Source: Aliidiomarina taiwanensis
GTDB taxonomy: Bacteria; Pseudomonadota; Gammaproteobacteria; Enterobacterales; Alteromonadaceae
DNA: 64,000 nucleotides
Assembly: GCF_003987015.1 (NCBI RefSeq)
Contig: NZ_PIPQ01000003.1
Span: 1 to 64,000, forward strand
Direction of reading: 5' to 3'
Under the pieces are notes generated by a model. The model did not search any database. It was not told where the DNA came from and worked only from the letters and a program-made list of their open reading frames with translations. Each line of letters starts with the position of its first letter. Positions within the stretch are counted from its first letter, which is position 1. Position numbers and translations under genes: made by a program. Shown here piece by piece: positions 46,416 through 58,100 of this stretch.

Positions 46416-47990
46416 TTAGCGCATCACGGTCAACATTTGCATTGGTGACTCTAAGAACTGCTGCCAACGTTTGTTGAAGTTAGCAATGGTGGCGCCGTCA
46501 ATAATGCGGTGATCACCGGACCAACTCGCTGTCATTATTTCACGAGCCACCACAGAGCCGTCGTCCGCAAAACGAGGTAACTTTTGCACCTTGCCTAAGG
46601 CTACAATGGCTGCTTCTGGCTTGTTAATAATAGGTGTGGTTACTGTTCCACCCACAACGCCAATATTCGAGATGGTAATAGTACCGCCCTTCATATCAGC
46701 AGGCGCTACCTTGCCTTCTCGCGCACTTGCGGTGAGTCGGTTCACTTCTTCTGCCACTTCGAGTAACGACTTGGTTTGCACCGACTTAATATTCGGCACC
46801 ATTAAACCAACCTTCGTTGCTACAGCCATACCAATATTGTGGTCGTCGAAATAAGTAATTTCCGTTGCGTCACTATTTAGCTGTGCATTCATAATAGGGA
46901 ATTCGCTCAGCGCCAGTGACATGGCTTTAATAAAGAAAGGCATCAAAGTGAGTCGAATACCTTGTTCTGCATACTGGGCTTTTAGCTGCGCATGCAAGGC
47001 GCGCAACTCGGTTAAGTCAAACTCTTCCGCATAAGTGAAGTGAGGAATCGTCTGCACCGACTCGGTCATTAAGCGGGCCATGGCAGCGCGCACGCCTCGC
47101 ATAGGCTCTGTGCGCGTACCGCCTGATGAAACAGCCGCGGTTGCTTTAGAAGACACAGGCGTCGCTTGCGCCGCTGTTTGCGGCTGTGACTGAGCCTGAG
47201 CCAAGTCTTCTTTTAAAATACGCCCTTTTTTCCCCGAGCCTTTTACCTGGGTCAGGTCAATGTCTTGCTCCCGAGCTAAGCGGCGTACTGCTGGGCTGGC
47301 CAATACTTTGCCAGGTGCAGCTGCTTGCGGTGCTTCAAACGCGCCACCCGCTGCGCGGGTCGTAGGTGCCGCTGGGGTGGTTGCAGAGGCTTGTTCTGTC
47401 GCTACCGGAGCCGCAGGTTCGCCCGTGCCAGACAATGCAAAGAGGGGCTCTCCCACTTTCGCAATATCTCCTTTCTTGTAATACAGGGTGCTAACAACTC
47501 CATCGGACTTAGCTGGTATTTCTACTACCGCTTTGTCCGTCATCACTTCAACGACCACTTGGTCTTCAACCACCTGCTCGCCTTCAGCTACACGCCACTC
47601 AACAATTTCGCACTCAACAATACCTTCACCAATGTCTGGCAAAATAAAGTCGTTACCGGGTGCTGCTGCAACCACAGCTTTGCTTTCTGCTTCGGTGGCC
47701 GAGTCTGATACCTCAGGCTCGCTCGCGGCTGGTGCAGCGGGTGCGGAAGCGCCCTCACTGTTAATGGCAAACAGTGGCTCGCCTACTTTGGCGATATCGC
47801 CCTTGCTGTAATACAGCTTCGCTACAGTGCCGTCGAATTTAGCAGGTATTTCTACCACGGCTTTATCGGTCATTACTTCAACAACCACTTGGTCTTCCTG
47901 AATGGCGTCGCCTTCTTTCACTAACCATTCAACAATTTCGCATTCCACAATGCCTTCGCCAATATCTGGCAGAATAAAGTCTGTGCTCAT
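46416..47990 (-). CDS. bkdB: Branched-chain alpha-keto acid dehydrogenase E2 (two lipoyl domains)
   Basis: A 524-residue acyltransferase. Two near-identical lipoyl domains (about 3-78 and 113-190), each with the lipoylated Lys in VMTDKAVVEIPAK, an E3-binding domain (about 243-280, ASPAVRRLAREQDIDL) and the catalytic domain ending with DHRIIDGATIANF. Bacterial BkdB usually has one lipoyl domain, so the duplication is notable; the two repeats share the sequence DIGEGIVECEIVEW. It ends the bkdA1-A2-B operon. No E3 (lpd) gene is present, so E3 must come from elsewhere. Confidence 0.93.
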   Translation of the reverse strand: MSTDFILPDIGEGIVECEIVEWLVKEGDAIQEDQVVVEVMTDKAVVEIPAKFDGTVAKLYYSKGDIAKVGEPLFAINSEGASAPAAPAASEPEVSDSATEAESKAVVAAAPGNDFILPDIGEGIVECEIVEWRVAEGEQVVEDQVVVEVMTDKAVVEIPAKSDGVVSTLYYKKGDIAKVGEPLFALSGTGEPAAPVATEQASATTPAAPTTRAAGGAFEAPQAAAPGKVLASPAVRRLAREQDIDLTQVKGSGKKGRILKEDLAQAQSQPQTAAQATPVSSKATAAVSSGGTRTEPMRGVRAAMARLMTESVQTIPHFTYAEEFDLTELRALHAQLKAQYAEQGIRLTLMPFFIKAMSLALSEFPIMNAQLNSDATEITYFDDHNIGMAVATKVGLMVPNIKSVQTKSLLEVAEEVNRLTASAREGKVAPADMKGGTITISNIGVVGGTVTTPIINKPEAAIVALGKVQKLPRFADDGSVVAREIMTASWSGDHRIIDGATIANFNKRWQQFLESPMQMLTVMR

Positions 47991-48001
47991 GGGTGCTCCT
48001 G

Positions 48002-48979
48002 TTAGTAGTTCAGTGAACGTTTAATGGCTTCGTACGTTTTCAGGTGATCTGAAAAATACTCTTTTTCATGGGCCAATGGATATGGCGTGTCGATACCCGA
48101 CGCACGCATGACCGGCGACTCCAAGTACAAGAAACATTTTTCTTGAATGGTCGCTGCCACTTCACTACCGAATGCCATGGTATGGGGGGCTTCTTGGCTT
48201 ACCACCAAACGGCCTGTTTTCATGACCGACTCAGCCACCGTGTCCACATCCCAAGGTAAAATACTGCGTAGGTCAATAATTTCAGCGTTGACTCCATCTT
48301 TCTCAGCCAGGGCTACGGCTTTTTCAATCACTTCTACCTGAGCACCCCAGCCTACAATGGTGACATCTGTCCCTTCTTTTACCACTTCTGCTTTACCTAG
48401 AGGCAGCGTGTATTCGTCTTCGGGAACCTCACCCACTGCTGCACGGTATAAACGCTTCGGCTCGAGAAAAAGCACTGGGTTCGGGTCGAAAATCGCGCTG
48501 AGTAGCAAGCCTTTCGCTTGATACGGGTTACGCGGCATAACAATTTTCAAGCCTGGCGTATGGGCAAAGTAGGCTTCTGGCGACTGAGAATGATAATGTC
48601 CGCCGTGAATACCACCACCATACGGAGTCCGAATGGTCAGTCCGCCCACATTGAATTCGTTACCCGAACGGTAACGGAATTTCGCCGTCTCGTTCACTAT
48701 TTGGTCAAAGGCTGGGAATATGTAGTCACCAAATTGAATTTCTGCCACAGGGAATGAACCCTGTGCCGCTAAACCATTGGCAAAACCAATAATACCCTGT
48801 TCTACCAAGGGGGTGTTAAAGCAACGCTCACGCCCGTATTTTTCTTGTAAACCACTGGTTGCACGGAAAACACCGCCAAAATGGCCCACATCCTCACCAA
48901 AAACGCTTACTTTGTCGTTTTTAGCCATGGCAATGTCGAGCGCACTATTAACGGCTTGTAATAAGTTCATCTTGGCCAT
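48002..48979 (-). CDS. bkdA2: Branched-chain keto acid dehydrogenase E1 beta
   Basis: A 325-residue transketolase-type beta subunit: [52 protein letters not shown] and [17 protein letters not shown]. It pairs with the alpha subunit to decarboxylate keto acids from Val, Leu and Ile. Its start overlaps the alpha-subunit stop as TAATG. Confidence 0.95.
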   Translation of the reverse strand: MAKMNLLQAVNSALDIAMAKNDKVSVFGEDVGHFGGVFRATSGLQEKYGRERCFNTPLVEQGIIGFANGLAAQGSFPVAEIQFGDYIFPAFDQIVNETAKFRYRSGNEFNVGGLTIRTPYGGGIHGGHYHSQSPEAYFAHTPGLKIVMPRNPYQAKGLLLSAIFDPNPVLFLEPKRLYRAAVGEVPEDEYTLPLGKAEVVKEGTDVTIVGWGAQVEVIEKAVALAEKDGVNAEIIDLRSILPWDVDTVAESVMKTGRLVVSQEAPHTMAFGSEVAATIQEKCFLYLESPVMRASGIDTPYPLAHEKEYFSDHLKTYEAIKRSLNY

Positions 48980-50163
48980 TATTTTACTCCCGCCGCAGTT
49001 GCTGGGTAAGCATCTGGGTACTTACGAATATGTTCTTTTAATGCTTCAAGCTGTTCTTTTTGTAGCTGTGTTGGCGTGTCATACACATCGGTAATAATTT
49101 CGTCGATATGTGGCGCAGGCACAGTTTCAGCTTTTTTCAGCGCTGCAAGCACTGCTTTTTTATGCGCTTCCATTTGCTCTGCGGCCGCTTCTTCAGTCAT
49201 CCAGCCTTTGCCTTCTAACCACTTCTGGAAGCGAGCCATAGGGTCTTTAACGCGCCACTTGGCTTCTTCTTCTTTCGTTCGGTAACCGGAAGGGTCGTCC
49301 GACGTTGAATGCCCCGCCATACGGTACGACATGGCTTCAATCAGCACAGGCTCACCCTCTTCTAAAGCAATGCGGCGTGCTTCCTGAGTCGCCTGATACA
49401 CAGCTAAAATATCGTTTCCGTCCACACGAATGGCCTTCATACCATAGCCTGTGGCTCGCGGCGCAATACCGTCACCGGCAAACTGTTCTGTGGCCGGTGT
49501 TGAAATGGCATAGCCGTTGTTACGGCAGAAGAAAATGACCGGTGCTTTATACACAGCCGCCATATTGAGGCCCGCGTGGAAGTCTCCTTCAGAAGCTGCC
49601 CCTTCACCAAAATAGACAAGCGTACAGTTCTTATTACCGTCCAGCTTTTGCCCATAGGCATAGCCAGCTGCTTGCGGTATTTGTGTGCCAAGCGGAGAAG
49701 AAATGGTCATAAAGTTCAAAGCTGCAGAACCGTAATGCACCGGCATCTGGCGTCCTTTACCTAAGTCCAGCTCGTTGGAAAAAAGCTGGTTCATAAAGTC
49801 GTCTACGGTAAAGCCTCTGAACGCCAAGGCGCCTTGTTCGCGGTACTGGCTCATGATCATGTCGTTAAAATCGATGGCCGCTGCCGAACCAATACTTGCG
49901 GCTTCTTCGCCAAGGGATGATAAGTAAAAGCTGATGCGACCTTGTCGCTGGGCAGCAAACATTCGTTCGTCAAGTAAACGAATGAATTGCATGGTGTTAA
50001 ACATTTTCAGCGCCAGCTCTTTGTCGATCTCAGGTAACGCTGCGCCCTTATGCACAGTACCGTCTTCTTTAAGCAGCTGGAACATGGGAATGTTCACCGC
50101 ATGTGCGGGGATTACCGTTAATTCGGAGGTAATCTGAGTTTTAGGTGTCGTTTCCTTTGCCAT
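48979..50163 (-). CDS. bkdA1: Branched-chain keto acid dehydrogenase E1 alpha
   Basis: A 394-residue thiamine-diphosphate subunit with the TPP/Mg motif [15 protein letters not shown]...[25 protein letters not shown] with the phosphorylation-loop-like Ser, and [11 protein letters not shown]. First gene of the bkd operon. A perfect 16-bp palindrome lies 35 bp upstream (50198-50213). Confidence 0.95.
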   Translation of the reverse strand: MAKETTPKTQITSELTVIPAHAVNIPMFQLLKEDGTVHKGAALPEIDKELALKMFNTMQFIRLLDERMFAAQRQGRISFYLSSLGEEAASIGSAAAIDFNDMIMSQYREQGALAFRGFTVDDFMNQLFSNELDLGKGRQMPVHYGSAALNFMTISSPLGTQIPQAAGYAYGQKLDGNKNCTLVYFGEGAASEGDFHAGLNMAAVYKAPVIFFCRNNGYAISTPATEQFAGDGIAPRATGYGMKAIRVDGNDILAVYQATQEARRIALEEGEPVLIEAMSYRMAGHSTSDDPSGYRTKEEEAKWRVKDPMARFQKWLEGKGWMTEEAAAEQMEAHKKAVLAALKKAETVPAPHIDEIITDVYDTPTQLQKEQLEALKEHIRKYPDAYPATAAGVK

Positions 50164-50197
50164 AATATACTCTCACTTAATTCTTTGCGGGCACTTT

Positions 50198-50213
50198 ACC
50201 TTTACGTAAAGGT
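50198..50213. promoter_or_regulatory. 16-bp palindrome upstream of bkdA1 (candidate operator)
   Basis: ACCTTTACGTAAAGGT is a perfect palindrome in the bkd promoter region. Its TTTACGTAAA core recalls LiuR-type sites of leucine-degradation regulons in proteobacteria, but the match is from memory and the regulator is not in the window. Confidence 0.5.
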
Positions 50214-50311
50214 CGTTGCAAACTTCGCGATTAAACAAACCTATAACAAACTGTTCATTTGTGCGTACACTTGCGGGCTAACACTGTTTGTTACAAGCAT
50301 TCAGCAACAAC

Positions 50312-51349
50312 TCAGACCAGCTTCATGCTGTCGACTGCTATGGGCACAACCGTTAGTAACGCACGCTGCCCGAGCGCTACTTTAGCATTCGGGAAGACAA
50401 TCGCTTCTCCTTCCGCTTCCACCTTGTAGCGCGTCTCGCCATCGCGCGCTAGCTCATATCCCACAGGGAAACTGGTAAAGTTTGCCACTTCGTTAGGAAA
50501 GTTCAGCTCGAAGTCGGTTTCGGTACGGTTGATATTGCGACACACTTGGTAAATATGCAGTGCTTCAGGCTGCAAAGGCGCAAGCTCCAATGTGTCCCTT
50601 AGTAGCTGCTCGAGCATGCTTTTTACCTGCGCAAAACGGCTCATGTCGTTTTGTCCGAAGGGCCGTACTTTACCCAGCTCAACAGTAAACGCATCTGCTC
50701 CAAACTCATTCACTGAAAAATAAGAGAAGGTAGTGGTGGGGCCGTCATGTAAAAGCACCACGGGCACGCCCATGGCGTGTAACAATTGTAACTGCTTCTT
50801 TTTGTATGGTTTGCCATTCGTGTAAGGATAAATAGCAAACTTCTCATGGGCTGAGTCGCGTATGGCTGTGTGCATATCGTAGTGCAAGCGTTCGCGAGGC
50901 TGCCCTTCTTGGTTTGGGGCACTTTCAAAGAAACGTGCCACATACTGTTCAAGCTGCTTGGCTCGCTCTCGTTCTTTATTCACAAGGCCAGGCTCTTGGC
51001 TATGCTCCCCACTGAATAAACGGTTCATGTTTTCTTCTACAAACCGACGACCCACATTTATTGCACCTGGGTTGGCAATTAAAAACATCACCCGCGACTT
51101 TGTTTCTAGCTCACCTGCCCGTAGTCGTTCAATCAAGTCGTCGCAAATTTCAATGGGTGCTGTTTCATCTCCATGCACCGCACAGGATAAAATAATATCG
51201 CGCTCATTCGGTTGTGCTGGCGTAAACACAATGACGCCTGTATCCCAAATGTCCACTTGGGTGCCATTGTCCAAAGTTACAGCTTGCTGAGCCGGAGCTG
51301 ACCATTCGTGGTCGCGTGTCCAACGCAAAAAATTTTTTACTAATGTCAA
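50312..51349 (-). CDS. astE: Succinylglutamate desuccinylase
   Basis: A 345-residue M14-like zinc enzyme: VHGDETAPIE (His and Glu zinc ligands), LHYDMHTAIRDS (second His), NPGAINVGRRFVEENMNRLF. It is the last step of arginine succinyltransferase degradation. No other ast genes are adjacent. The DUF599 gene lies 24 bp upstream on the same strand. Confidence 0.92.
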   Translation of the reverse strand: MTLVKNFLRWTRDHEWSAPAQQAVTLDNGTQVDIWDTGVIVFTPAQPNERDIILSCAVHGDETAPIEICDDLIERLRAGELETKSRVMFLIANPGAINVGRRFVEENMNRLFSGEHSQEPGLVNKERERAKQLEQYVARFFESAPNQEGQPRERLHYDMHTAIRDSAHEKFAIYPYTNGKPYKKKQLQLLHAMGVPVVLLHDGPTTTFSYFSVNEFGADAFTVELGKVRPFGQNDMSRFAQVKSMLEQLLRDTLELAPLQPEALHIYQVCRNINRTETDFELNFPNEVANFTSFPVGYELARDGETRYKVEAEGEAIVFPNAKVALGQRALLTVVPIAVDSMKLV

Positions 51350-51373
51350 ACCAATATCTCCCTCATTGTGCGC

Positions 51374-52105
51374 TTAGATATCGCCCTTCGCTTTTGGGCC
51401 TGGCACATAGTTTTGAGTTGCTAATAATGCTTTTAATACGCGCGAGTGATATTCCCGACGAAACAAAACGCCCATCACCACTACGGCTGCTATCATTAAC
51501 AGCCATGGGCTGACAAACCAACACAAGTAGCCCAAGGCAAAATAGTAAGCGCGTAAACCATAATTATATTCATGACCTGCTTGATCAATCACTTTTGCCG
51601 TATTCACGGCGTAGCGCATTTTCCCTTCTTCATCAACGGCCGCCTTACTCACTGAGGGTGCCATACCCAGTAAAATAGAAACAAAACCAAACTTTCGGAC
51701 CGCCCACGTGAACTTAAAAAATGCATACACCATGATCATGGCTAGTACGCCAAGTTTAATTAAAACCAAGGTATGGCTTTGCTGGGTGACAAAGGGTAGC
51801 TCATGTAATACACGTACAAAGGCATCGTTCGATGCGGTGACTGTCAGTACCCCTGCTAATACAAAAATAGTTGACGAAGCAAAAAAGGTAACGGTTCGCT
51901 CAACATTGCCAATAAGGGAAGCATCGGCAATATGTAATTCTTTATAAGCTACAGCCTTCATCCACTCTACACGCAGCGTGCACAAAATACTCGACAAGCA
52001 ATGGTGGGTTTTAGCCCGCTTACGAGCAAAGCGGGTATAGCCAAACCAAATTGTAAAAAACCAAACAAAAGCAATTACATCCAATAATGGAATATGTGCC
52101 ATCAC
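51374..52105 (-). CDS. DUF599 inner-membrane protein
   Basis: A 243-residue protein with about four to five membrane helices matching DUF599: VDVIAFVWFFTIWFGYT-like start, ASLIGNVERTVTFFASSTIF and NYGLRAYYFALGYLCWFVSP. Function unknown. Likely co-transcribed with astE. Confidence 0.82.
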   Translation of the reverse strand: MMAHIPLLDVIAFVWFFTIWFGYTRFARKRAKTHHCLSSILCTLRVEWMKAVAYKELHIADASLIGNVERTVTFFASSTIFVLAGVLTVTASNDAFVRVLHELPFVTQQSHTLVLIKLGVLAMIMVYAFFKFTWAVRKFGFVSILLGMAPSVSKAAVDEEGKMRYAVNTAKVIDQAGHEYNYGLRAYYFALGYLCWFVSPWLLMIAAVVVMGVLFRREYHSRVLKALLATQNYVPGPKAKGDI

Positions 52106-52284
52106 GTACTCATCCTTTCTAGTCTGGACAAAATAAGAAAGCGTCCTACCAATATTTCTGCTTTCTATTACAACAAAAGAAAGCTTGTCTATTTAACCAC
52201 ATGCGCCGTCAAATAAATAACACAAATTATGGCAGGTTATTTGCATAAAGCTCTTCAAGCACCACACAAGTAAAGGATATTCAC

Positions 52285-53190
52285 GTGCATATTATTGAAC
52301 AAGAAGACAGGAGCGTCGTTCAAGTGATGGCCTATTCACAGCGGCTACAGCAAGAAGGTAAGTTGGCCGAGCGTCTCCAAACCACCTTAGAGTTAGAGTC
52401 GCTGCTTGCCATCTATGGTTCTGAAGTGCGGCAAGCCATGGGTGTCACCAGCCTGGCATTTGCCGCTGAAGAGACCGTATTTGCCGTATTTGGCCATATT
52501 GAGCAGCAACCACAGCACCAAGCAGCTTTACACGCGGACAACCAATACTTAGGTGAACTGGTTTACAGTAAGCAGCAAGGCTTCTCTGCCGCTGACTTAA
52601 AACGGTTAGCCAAGTACCATCAGCAGCTTGTGTTTCCACTGCGCAATGCACTGCAATATGCAAAGTTACGACGCCAAGCCATGTTCGACCCTATGACAGG
52701 TGCCGGTAATCGTTTGTTACTCACCGAGACTTTGCAGCGCGCTATTGTCACAAAGCAACGAGCCAAACTCGACACGACTTTACTCCTGCTCGACCTCGAC
52801 GGCTTCAAACAAGTGAATGACACAGCCGGTCACCTAGTCGGCGACGCAATTCTTAAGCGCTTTGTTGAAGTGGTCAAAGCGCAGCTACGTGGGTACGACA
52901 GTCTTTACCGTTACGGCGGAGACGAGTTTGTAGTACTGCTACAGGAAGCGGACGCATCGAGCTCTCAGCTCGTCTTTACGCGTATAAAACAAGCAGTTCT
53001 GCAAGACCCCCTACTTAGTAAGCACAAGGTGGGTTGTAGTGCAGGTGCCGTTGCTCTGTCCGATACATGCGACGAGCGCAGTTTAATGGCCCAAGCTGAC
53101 AGTGCTTTGTATAGAGCAAAACGGAGCGGTAAAGGGGTTGTTAAGTTTGCCAAACAAGACAACAACGAAGCCACACCTTGTGTAGGTTAA
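52285..53190 (+). CDS. Soluble diguanylate cyclase with intact inhibitory site
   Basis: A 301-residue protein from GTG 52285 with an N-terminal region (about 1-130) that may be a GAF-like sensor, and a GGDEF domain with TTLLLLDLDGFKQVNDTAGH and active site RYGGDEF. RGYD five residues upstream gives the RxxD inhibitory site, so product feedback is expected. It overlaps the convergent tilS gene by four bases. Confidence 0.88.
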   Translation: MHIIEQEDRSVVQVMAYSQRLQQEGKLAERLQTTLELESLLAIYGSEVRQAMGVTSLAFAAEETVFAVFGHIEQQPQHQAALHADNQYLGELVYSKQQGFSAADLKRLAKYHQQLVFPLRNALQYAKLRRQAMFDPMTGAGNRLLLTETLQRAIVTKQRAKLDTTLLLLDLDGFKQVNDTAGHLVGDAILKRFVEVVKAQLRGYDSLYRYGGDEFVVLLQEADASSSQLVFTRIKQAVLQDPLLSKHKVGCSAGAVALSDTCDERSLMAQADSALYRAKRSGKGVVKFAKQDNNEATPCVG

Positions 53191-54155
53191 TTGCAGCTAA
53201 GGTGTAAGCTTCGTTTCACCCGCTGCACCTGCCATTGGCCCCAACGCACCCCCACCTTCCCTTGCGGTAGTCGTTGCAACTGCTGAATAAGCTCTGCAAG
53301 CACCGCTGCGCTTGGCATTCTTGCCTCATTCAATTCAAACCAGCGCCGTAACAAAGCTTTTTGCATTGGCACAGAACGGGTTGTCCAGCCGGTTAGGTCT
53401 AACACCTGCCCTTGCATGATGCCGTTTAACACTGTGTCTAACAGCTCTGACAACAAGGCGTGCTGCTCGGCACACAGCTGCGTCGAGCGCAGCACCGTTT
53501 GCTCTATAGCAGGCCATCGAGACTTTAACCGAGGTACAATGTCGTGGCGTAAAAAATTACGCTCTATGCGCGTGTCGTAGTTGGTGTCATCCTCTATCCA
53601 CTGCACACCAAAGGATTCACCATAAGCATACAGTTCCGACTTACTAACCCCTAGTAACGGCCGGCAAAGCCGCCTTTGCCCCACAAATGGCGCAATAAAC
53701 GCCATGGCCGACAAGCCTTTCGGCCCCGCCCCACGTTTTAATTGGAGAAAGAAGGTTTCAATTTGATCCGACCTATGTTGGCCCAATAAAATCACGGCGT
53801 CTGCTTCCGTCAGCTCAGCCATACGGGAATAGCGGGCGTCACGACCAAGCTCTTCCAAGCTTTCACGGGCCCCCTGAACAATATTTAACGGCTCAATATG
53901 GTAAGGAAATTGTCGGCGTTCGCAGTCACTTGCCAGAAACTCGGCCCATGCGCCTGACTTCGGGTGAAAGGCGTGGTCTAAGTGAATAGCAAGGTAACGA
54001 AATTCTGGATGTTCGCGACGGAAGCGATCGGTCAAGTCTAATACGGTTTGGGAGTCAACCCCACCGCCAAGCGCAACAACAATTTGCTGGTTCGGCTGCA
54101 GTTGCAACCGAGCCAGCTCATGGGTAAAGGTCGAATAGAGATCAACAGTAGCCAA
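53187..54155 (-). CDS. tilS: tRNA(Ile)-lysidine synthase, short form
   Basis: A 322-residue PP-loop ATPase that lysidinylates the AUA-reading tRNA-Ile. Family features: [11 protein letters not shown] in place of the usual SGGxDS (Ser to Gly), [16 protein letters not shown] in place of HxxDDQxET (first Asp to Ser), and KGLSAMA. The C-terminal domain of E. coli-type TilS is missing, giving a length like Aquifex-type TilS. The start overlaps accA by 14 bases, in the conserved dnaE-accA-tilS order. The motif changes should be checked before assuming full activity. Confidence 0.85.
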   Translation of the reverse strand: MATVDLYSTFTHELARLQLQPNQQIVVALGGGVDSQTVLDLTDRFRREHPEFRYLAIHLDHAFHPKSGAWAEFLASDCERRQFPYHIEPLNIVQGARESLEELGRDARYSRMAELTEADAVILLGQHRSDQIETFFLQLKRGAGPKGLSAMAFIAPFVGQRRLCRPLLGVSKSELYAYGESFGVQWIEDDTNYDTRIERNFLRHDIVPRLKSRWPAIEQTVLRSTQLCAEQHALLSELLDTVLNGIMQGQVLDLTGWTTRSVPMQKALLRRWFELNEARMPSAAVLAELIQQLQRLPQGKVGVRWGQWQVQRVKRSLHLSCN

Positions 54156-55098
54156 AGTTCATTAGCTTTTGGTAACGCCCTTCTATCAGCTCGTCTTCTG
54201 ACAAACCTTGTAGTGACTCGAGATCCGCCAGAATCTGTGCTTTTACACGCTCTGTTGTGGTCGCAAAGTCACGATGAGCACCACCGAGAGGCTCCTCAAT
54301 AATTGCATCAATTAAACCAAGCTCAAGGGAACGCTGTGCTGTCACACCCATAGCCGCTGCGGCAAGGTCTGCTTTGGTGGCACTTTTCCATAAAATAGAG
54401 GCACAGCCTTCCGGTGAAATCACAGAATAGGTACTGTACTGCAACATGTTTACGCGATCACCTACGCCTATAGCTAACGCCCCACCTGAGCCGCCTTCAC
54501 CAATAACGGTGCAAATCGTAGGTACTTTTAAGCGCGACATGACTTTTAGGTTGCGGGCAATGGCTTCGCTTTGCCCACGCTCTTCTGCACCAATACCAGG
54601 GTAAGCACCTGGCGTGTCAATGAAAGTAATAATGGGCATGTTAAAGCGTTCTGCCATTTCCATTAGGCGCAATGCTTTGCGGTACCCTTCCGGTTTCGGC
54701 ATACCAAAGTTACGACGAACCTTTTCGCGCGTTTCCCGCCCTTTTTGCTGACCTATGACCATGACAGGCTGCCCGTTTAAACGGGCAACACCGCCTACAA
54801 TGGCTTTATCGTCTGCGTAAGCACGGTCACCAGCTAGTTCGTCAAAGTCAGTGAAAATAGCTTCAATATAGTCCAAGGTGTAGGGACGCTGTGGGTGACG
54901 TGCAAGCTGGGCCACTTGCCATGGACCTAAGTTCGAAAATATTTTATTCGTTAACTCAGAACGTTTTTTCCGTAGTAATTTTACTTCGGTTTCTAAATCT
55001 ATGTCTAAACCACCTTTAGCACCAACCGCTTGTAGTTCATCGATTTGTGCTTGCAGTTCTGCAATAGGCTTTTCAAACTCTAAAAAACTCTGTTTCAT
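54142..55098 (-). CDS. accA: Acetyl-CoA carboxylase carboxyltransferase subunit alpha
   Basis: A 318-residue Acc[67 protein letters not shown] and [17 protein letters not shown]. With AccD it transfers the carboxyl group from biotin to acetyl-CoA for fatty-acid synthesis. It is 14 bp downstream of dnaE and overlaps tilS. Confidence 0.97.
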   Translation of the reverse strand: MKQSFLEFEKPIAELQAQIDELQAVGAKGGLDIDLETEVKLLRKKRSELTNKIFSNLGPWQVAQLARHPQRPYTLDYIEAIFTDFDELAGDRAYADDKAIVGGVARLNGQPVMVIGQQKGRETREKVRRNFGMPKPEGYRKALRLMEMAERFNMPIITFIDTPGAYPGIGAEERGQSEAIARNLKVMSRLKVPTICTVIGEGGSGGALAIGVGDRVNMLQYSTYSVISPEGCASILWKSATKADLAAAAMGVTAQRSLELGLIDAIIEEPLGGAHRDFATTTERVKAQILADLESLQGLSEDELIEGRYQKLMNFGYC

Positions 55099-55112
55099 TT
55101 GTACGTGTCCGA

Positions 55113-58100
55113 TTAAGATTCAAAGTTCAGACGCACATTCCCTTCACCAACCAATTGTTCTACCTGGTAAAGTAAATCGTCTGTGGGTTCGACGTACCAC
55201 TGAGCTGGCGTCATTAAACTAACGCTTGCTCCCTCAATGTAACAATCCAACTGTATTGGGCAAGTCCCTCGAGGCGCTTGCTGTAATGTTTCTATCAAGC
55301 GCACACTCAAACGACTTTTCCCTTTGTCGCCTGCCGTGTCTAAGTGTACAGACACTTGAATTGATTTGACAAATTGTGCGCGGGCTTGTTCCAGTGTCAT
55401 GGCTTCACTTGCGGTCATTGTATTCCCACCGCTGAAGTGATCAAACCCGACCTCTCCTTTAATCCACACAACTTGGTCTTTTGCCAGCAAGGTTTCGTAT
55501 TTTTCAAACACATCGGCGTAAAAACGTACATCAATACGAGCCGACTTGTCATCGAGTGTCACTAAGCCCCAACGCTGGCCTTTTTTATTCACTAAAGAGC
55601 GGATATCAAGAATTAATCCTGCAATAGCCACTTGATTTCCACGGCCCGTTTCGCTGATATCGCTTAGCCGCCCACGAGTATAATGCTTAAGCTCTTCACG
55701 GTACCGGTTCACCGGGTGGCCCGTTAAGTATAGCCCCAAGGTTTCCCGTTCGCCTTCAAGCCATACGCCTTCTGGCCAATGGGGTACCTTCACAAAGGCA
55801 CATTCAGCCGTTTCCGTAGCAACCGGCATGAGCCCAAATAAGTCTGCCTGGCCGGCTGCATCGTCTTTTGCAGCTTGTTCGGCTTGGCGCATGGCTTTCT
55901 CTAAACTCGCCATAAGCGCAGCCCGATGCGGACCCAGTTTATCTAACGCGCCCGCTTTAATCAGCCGCTCCATAACCCGACGGTTTAATTTCTTTAAATC
56001 AACGCGGCGGCAAAAATCAAACAAGTCGGTGAAAGGGCCGTCTTGGCGCGCTTGAATAATCGACTCAATTGGGCCTTCCCCTACCCCTTTAATAGCCCCT
56101 ATACCATACACAATATGGAGATTTTCATCGACGGTAAACTTATACTCCCCCGTATTCACATCCGGCGGCAATATGGTTAACTTCATACGTTCACATTCGT
56201 CAACTAAGGTGACTATCTTGTCCGTGTTATCCATATCCGCTGACATCACCGCAGCCATATACTCTGATGGATAATGCACCTTCATCCACAAGGTTTGGTA
56301 GGCTACTAAGGCGTAGGCGGCCGAGTGAGACTTGTTAAACCCATAGCCGGCAAACTTTTCTACAAGGTCAAATATCTTAATAGCCAGTTCTGGGTCAATC
56401 CCATTTTGCTGTGCGCCCGTTTCAAAAAGTTCACGCTGGGCGGCCATTTCTTCCGGCTTCTTCTTGCCCATAGCTCGACGCAACAAGTCAGCGCCCCCTA
56501 AAGTATAACCCGCCATTTCTCGCGCAATTTGCATCACCTGCTCTTGGTACAAAATAATGCCGTACGTTGGTTCAAGAATAGGCTTTAAACATTCATGCTG
56601 GTACTTAGGATCAGGGTACGATATTTCTTCCCGCCCATGTTTCCGGTCAATAAAGTTGTCTACCATGCCCGACTGTAAAGGCCCTGGGCGGAAAAGGGCT
56701 ACCAAGGCGATAATGTCTTCAAAATTGTCCGGCAACTGACGTTTAATCAGCTCCTTCATACCCCGCGACTCTAATTGGAAAACCGCGGTAGTTTCCGCTT
56801 TTTTCAATGACCGATAGCACTTAGGGTCGTCCAGCGGGATATTTTCAATTCGAATAGGCTCCGCCCCTTGCTTTTGCAGGCGCTCATTGGCCATATCCAC
56901 TGCCCATTGAATAATAGTCAGGGTGCGTAAGCCCAAGAAGTCAAACTTCACCAAACCGGCTGTTTCTACGTCGTCTTTATCAAACTGGGTAACGGGGTGG
57001 TTGCCTTCTTCATCACAATATAAAGGTGCAAAGTCGATAATTTTGGTGGGGGCTATAACCACCCCACCCGCATGTTTACCCGCGTTTCTATTCACCCCTT
57101 CTAAGCGCCGCGCCATATCAATCAGCTCTTTTACTTCATTGTCTTCCGCATACATCTGCGGTAACCGTGGCTCGGCCTCAAAAGCTGCTTCAAGGGTCAT
57201 GCCGGGTGGCATGGCCGGAATGAGTTTAGAAATACGATCAACAAAACCATAAGGGTGGCTGAGTACCCGACCCACATCGCGCACCACAGCTTTTGCCGCC
57301 ATGGTTCCAAAAGTAATAATTTGTGATACAGCTTCGCGCCCATATAGCTCTGCCACGTGCTCTATCACCTCGTCCCGTCTGTCCATACAAAAGTCCACGT
57401 CGAAGTCGGGCATAGACACACGTTCTGGGTTCAAAAAACGCTCAAATAGCAGGTCAAATTCAAGGGGATCTAGGTCGGTTATTTTAAGCGCATAGGCCAC
57501 CAAGGAGCCGGCCCCTGAGCCTCGGCCTGGGCCCACGGGAATCCCGTTGTCTTTACTCCATTGAATAAACTCCATGACCACCAGGAAGTACCCTGGAAAA
57601 CCCATGTCGTTGATCACTTTTAGCTCTATATCCAGCCGCTCTTGGTAAGCGGGACGTTTTGCTTCCCGTACCTCGGGGTCTGGAAATAAAAAGTTTAACC
57701 GCTCTTCCAAGCCTTCTTGTGATTTCAGCACCAAGTATTCACCGGTTTCTAACCCTCCCGTAGGGAAGTTCGGTAAATAATAAGTGCCAAGCTCAAGCTC
57801 TACGTTGCATCGTTTCGCTATTTCAACGGTATTTGCCAAGGCTTCTGGAATGTCGGCAAAGAGCGCCTGCATTTCTTCAGTGCTGCGTAAGTATTGCTGT
57901 TCACTGTAGTTTTGTGGTCGACGCGGGTCAGCTAACACACAACCGTCATGAATAGCCACTCGTATTTCGTGGGCTTCGAAGTCTTCTGGTGCTAAAAACA
58001 CCACTTCGTTCGTAGCCACAACGGGTAAGTTGTACTGTTGTGCTAAAGCCACCGCTTCATGAATATACTCGTCTTCACGTGCACGGCCTGTGCGGGTTAA

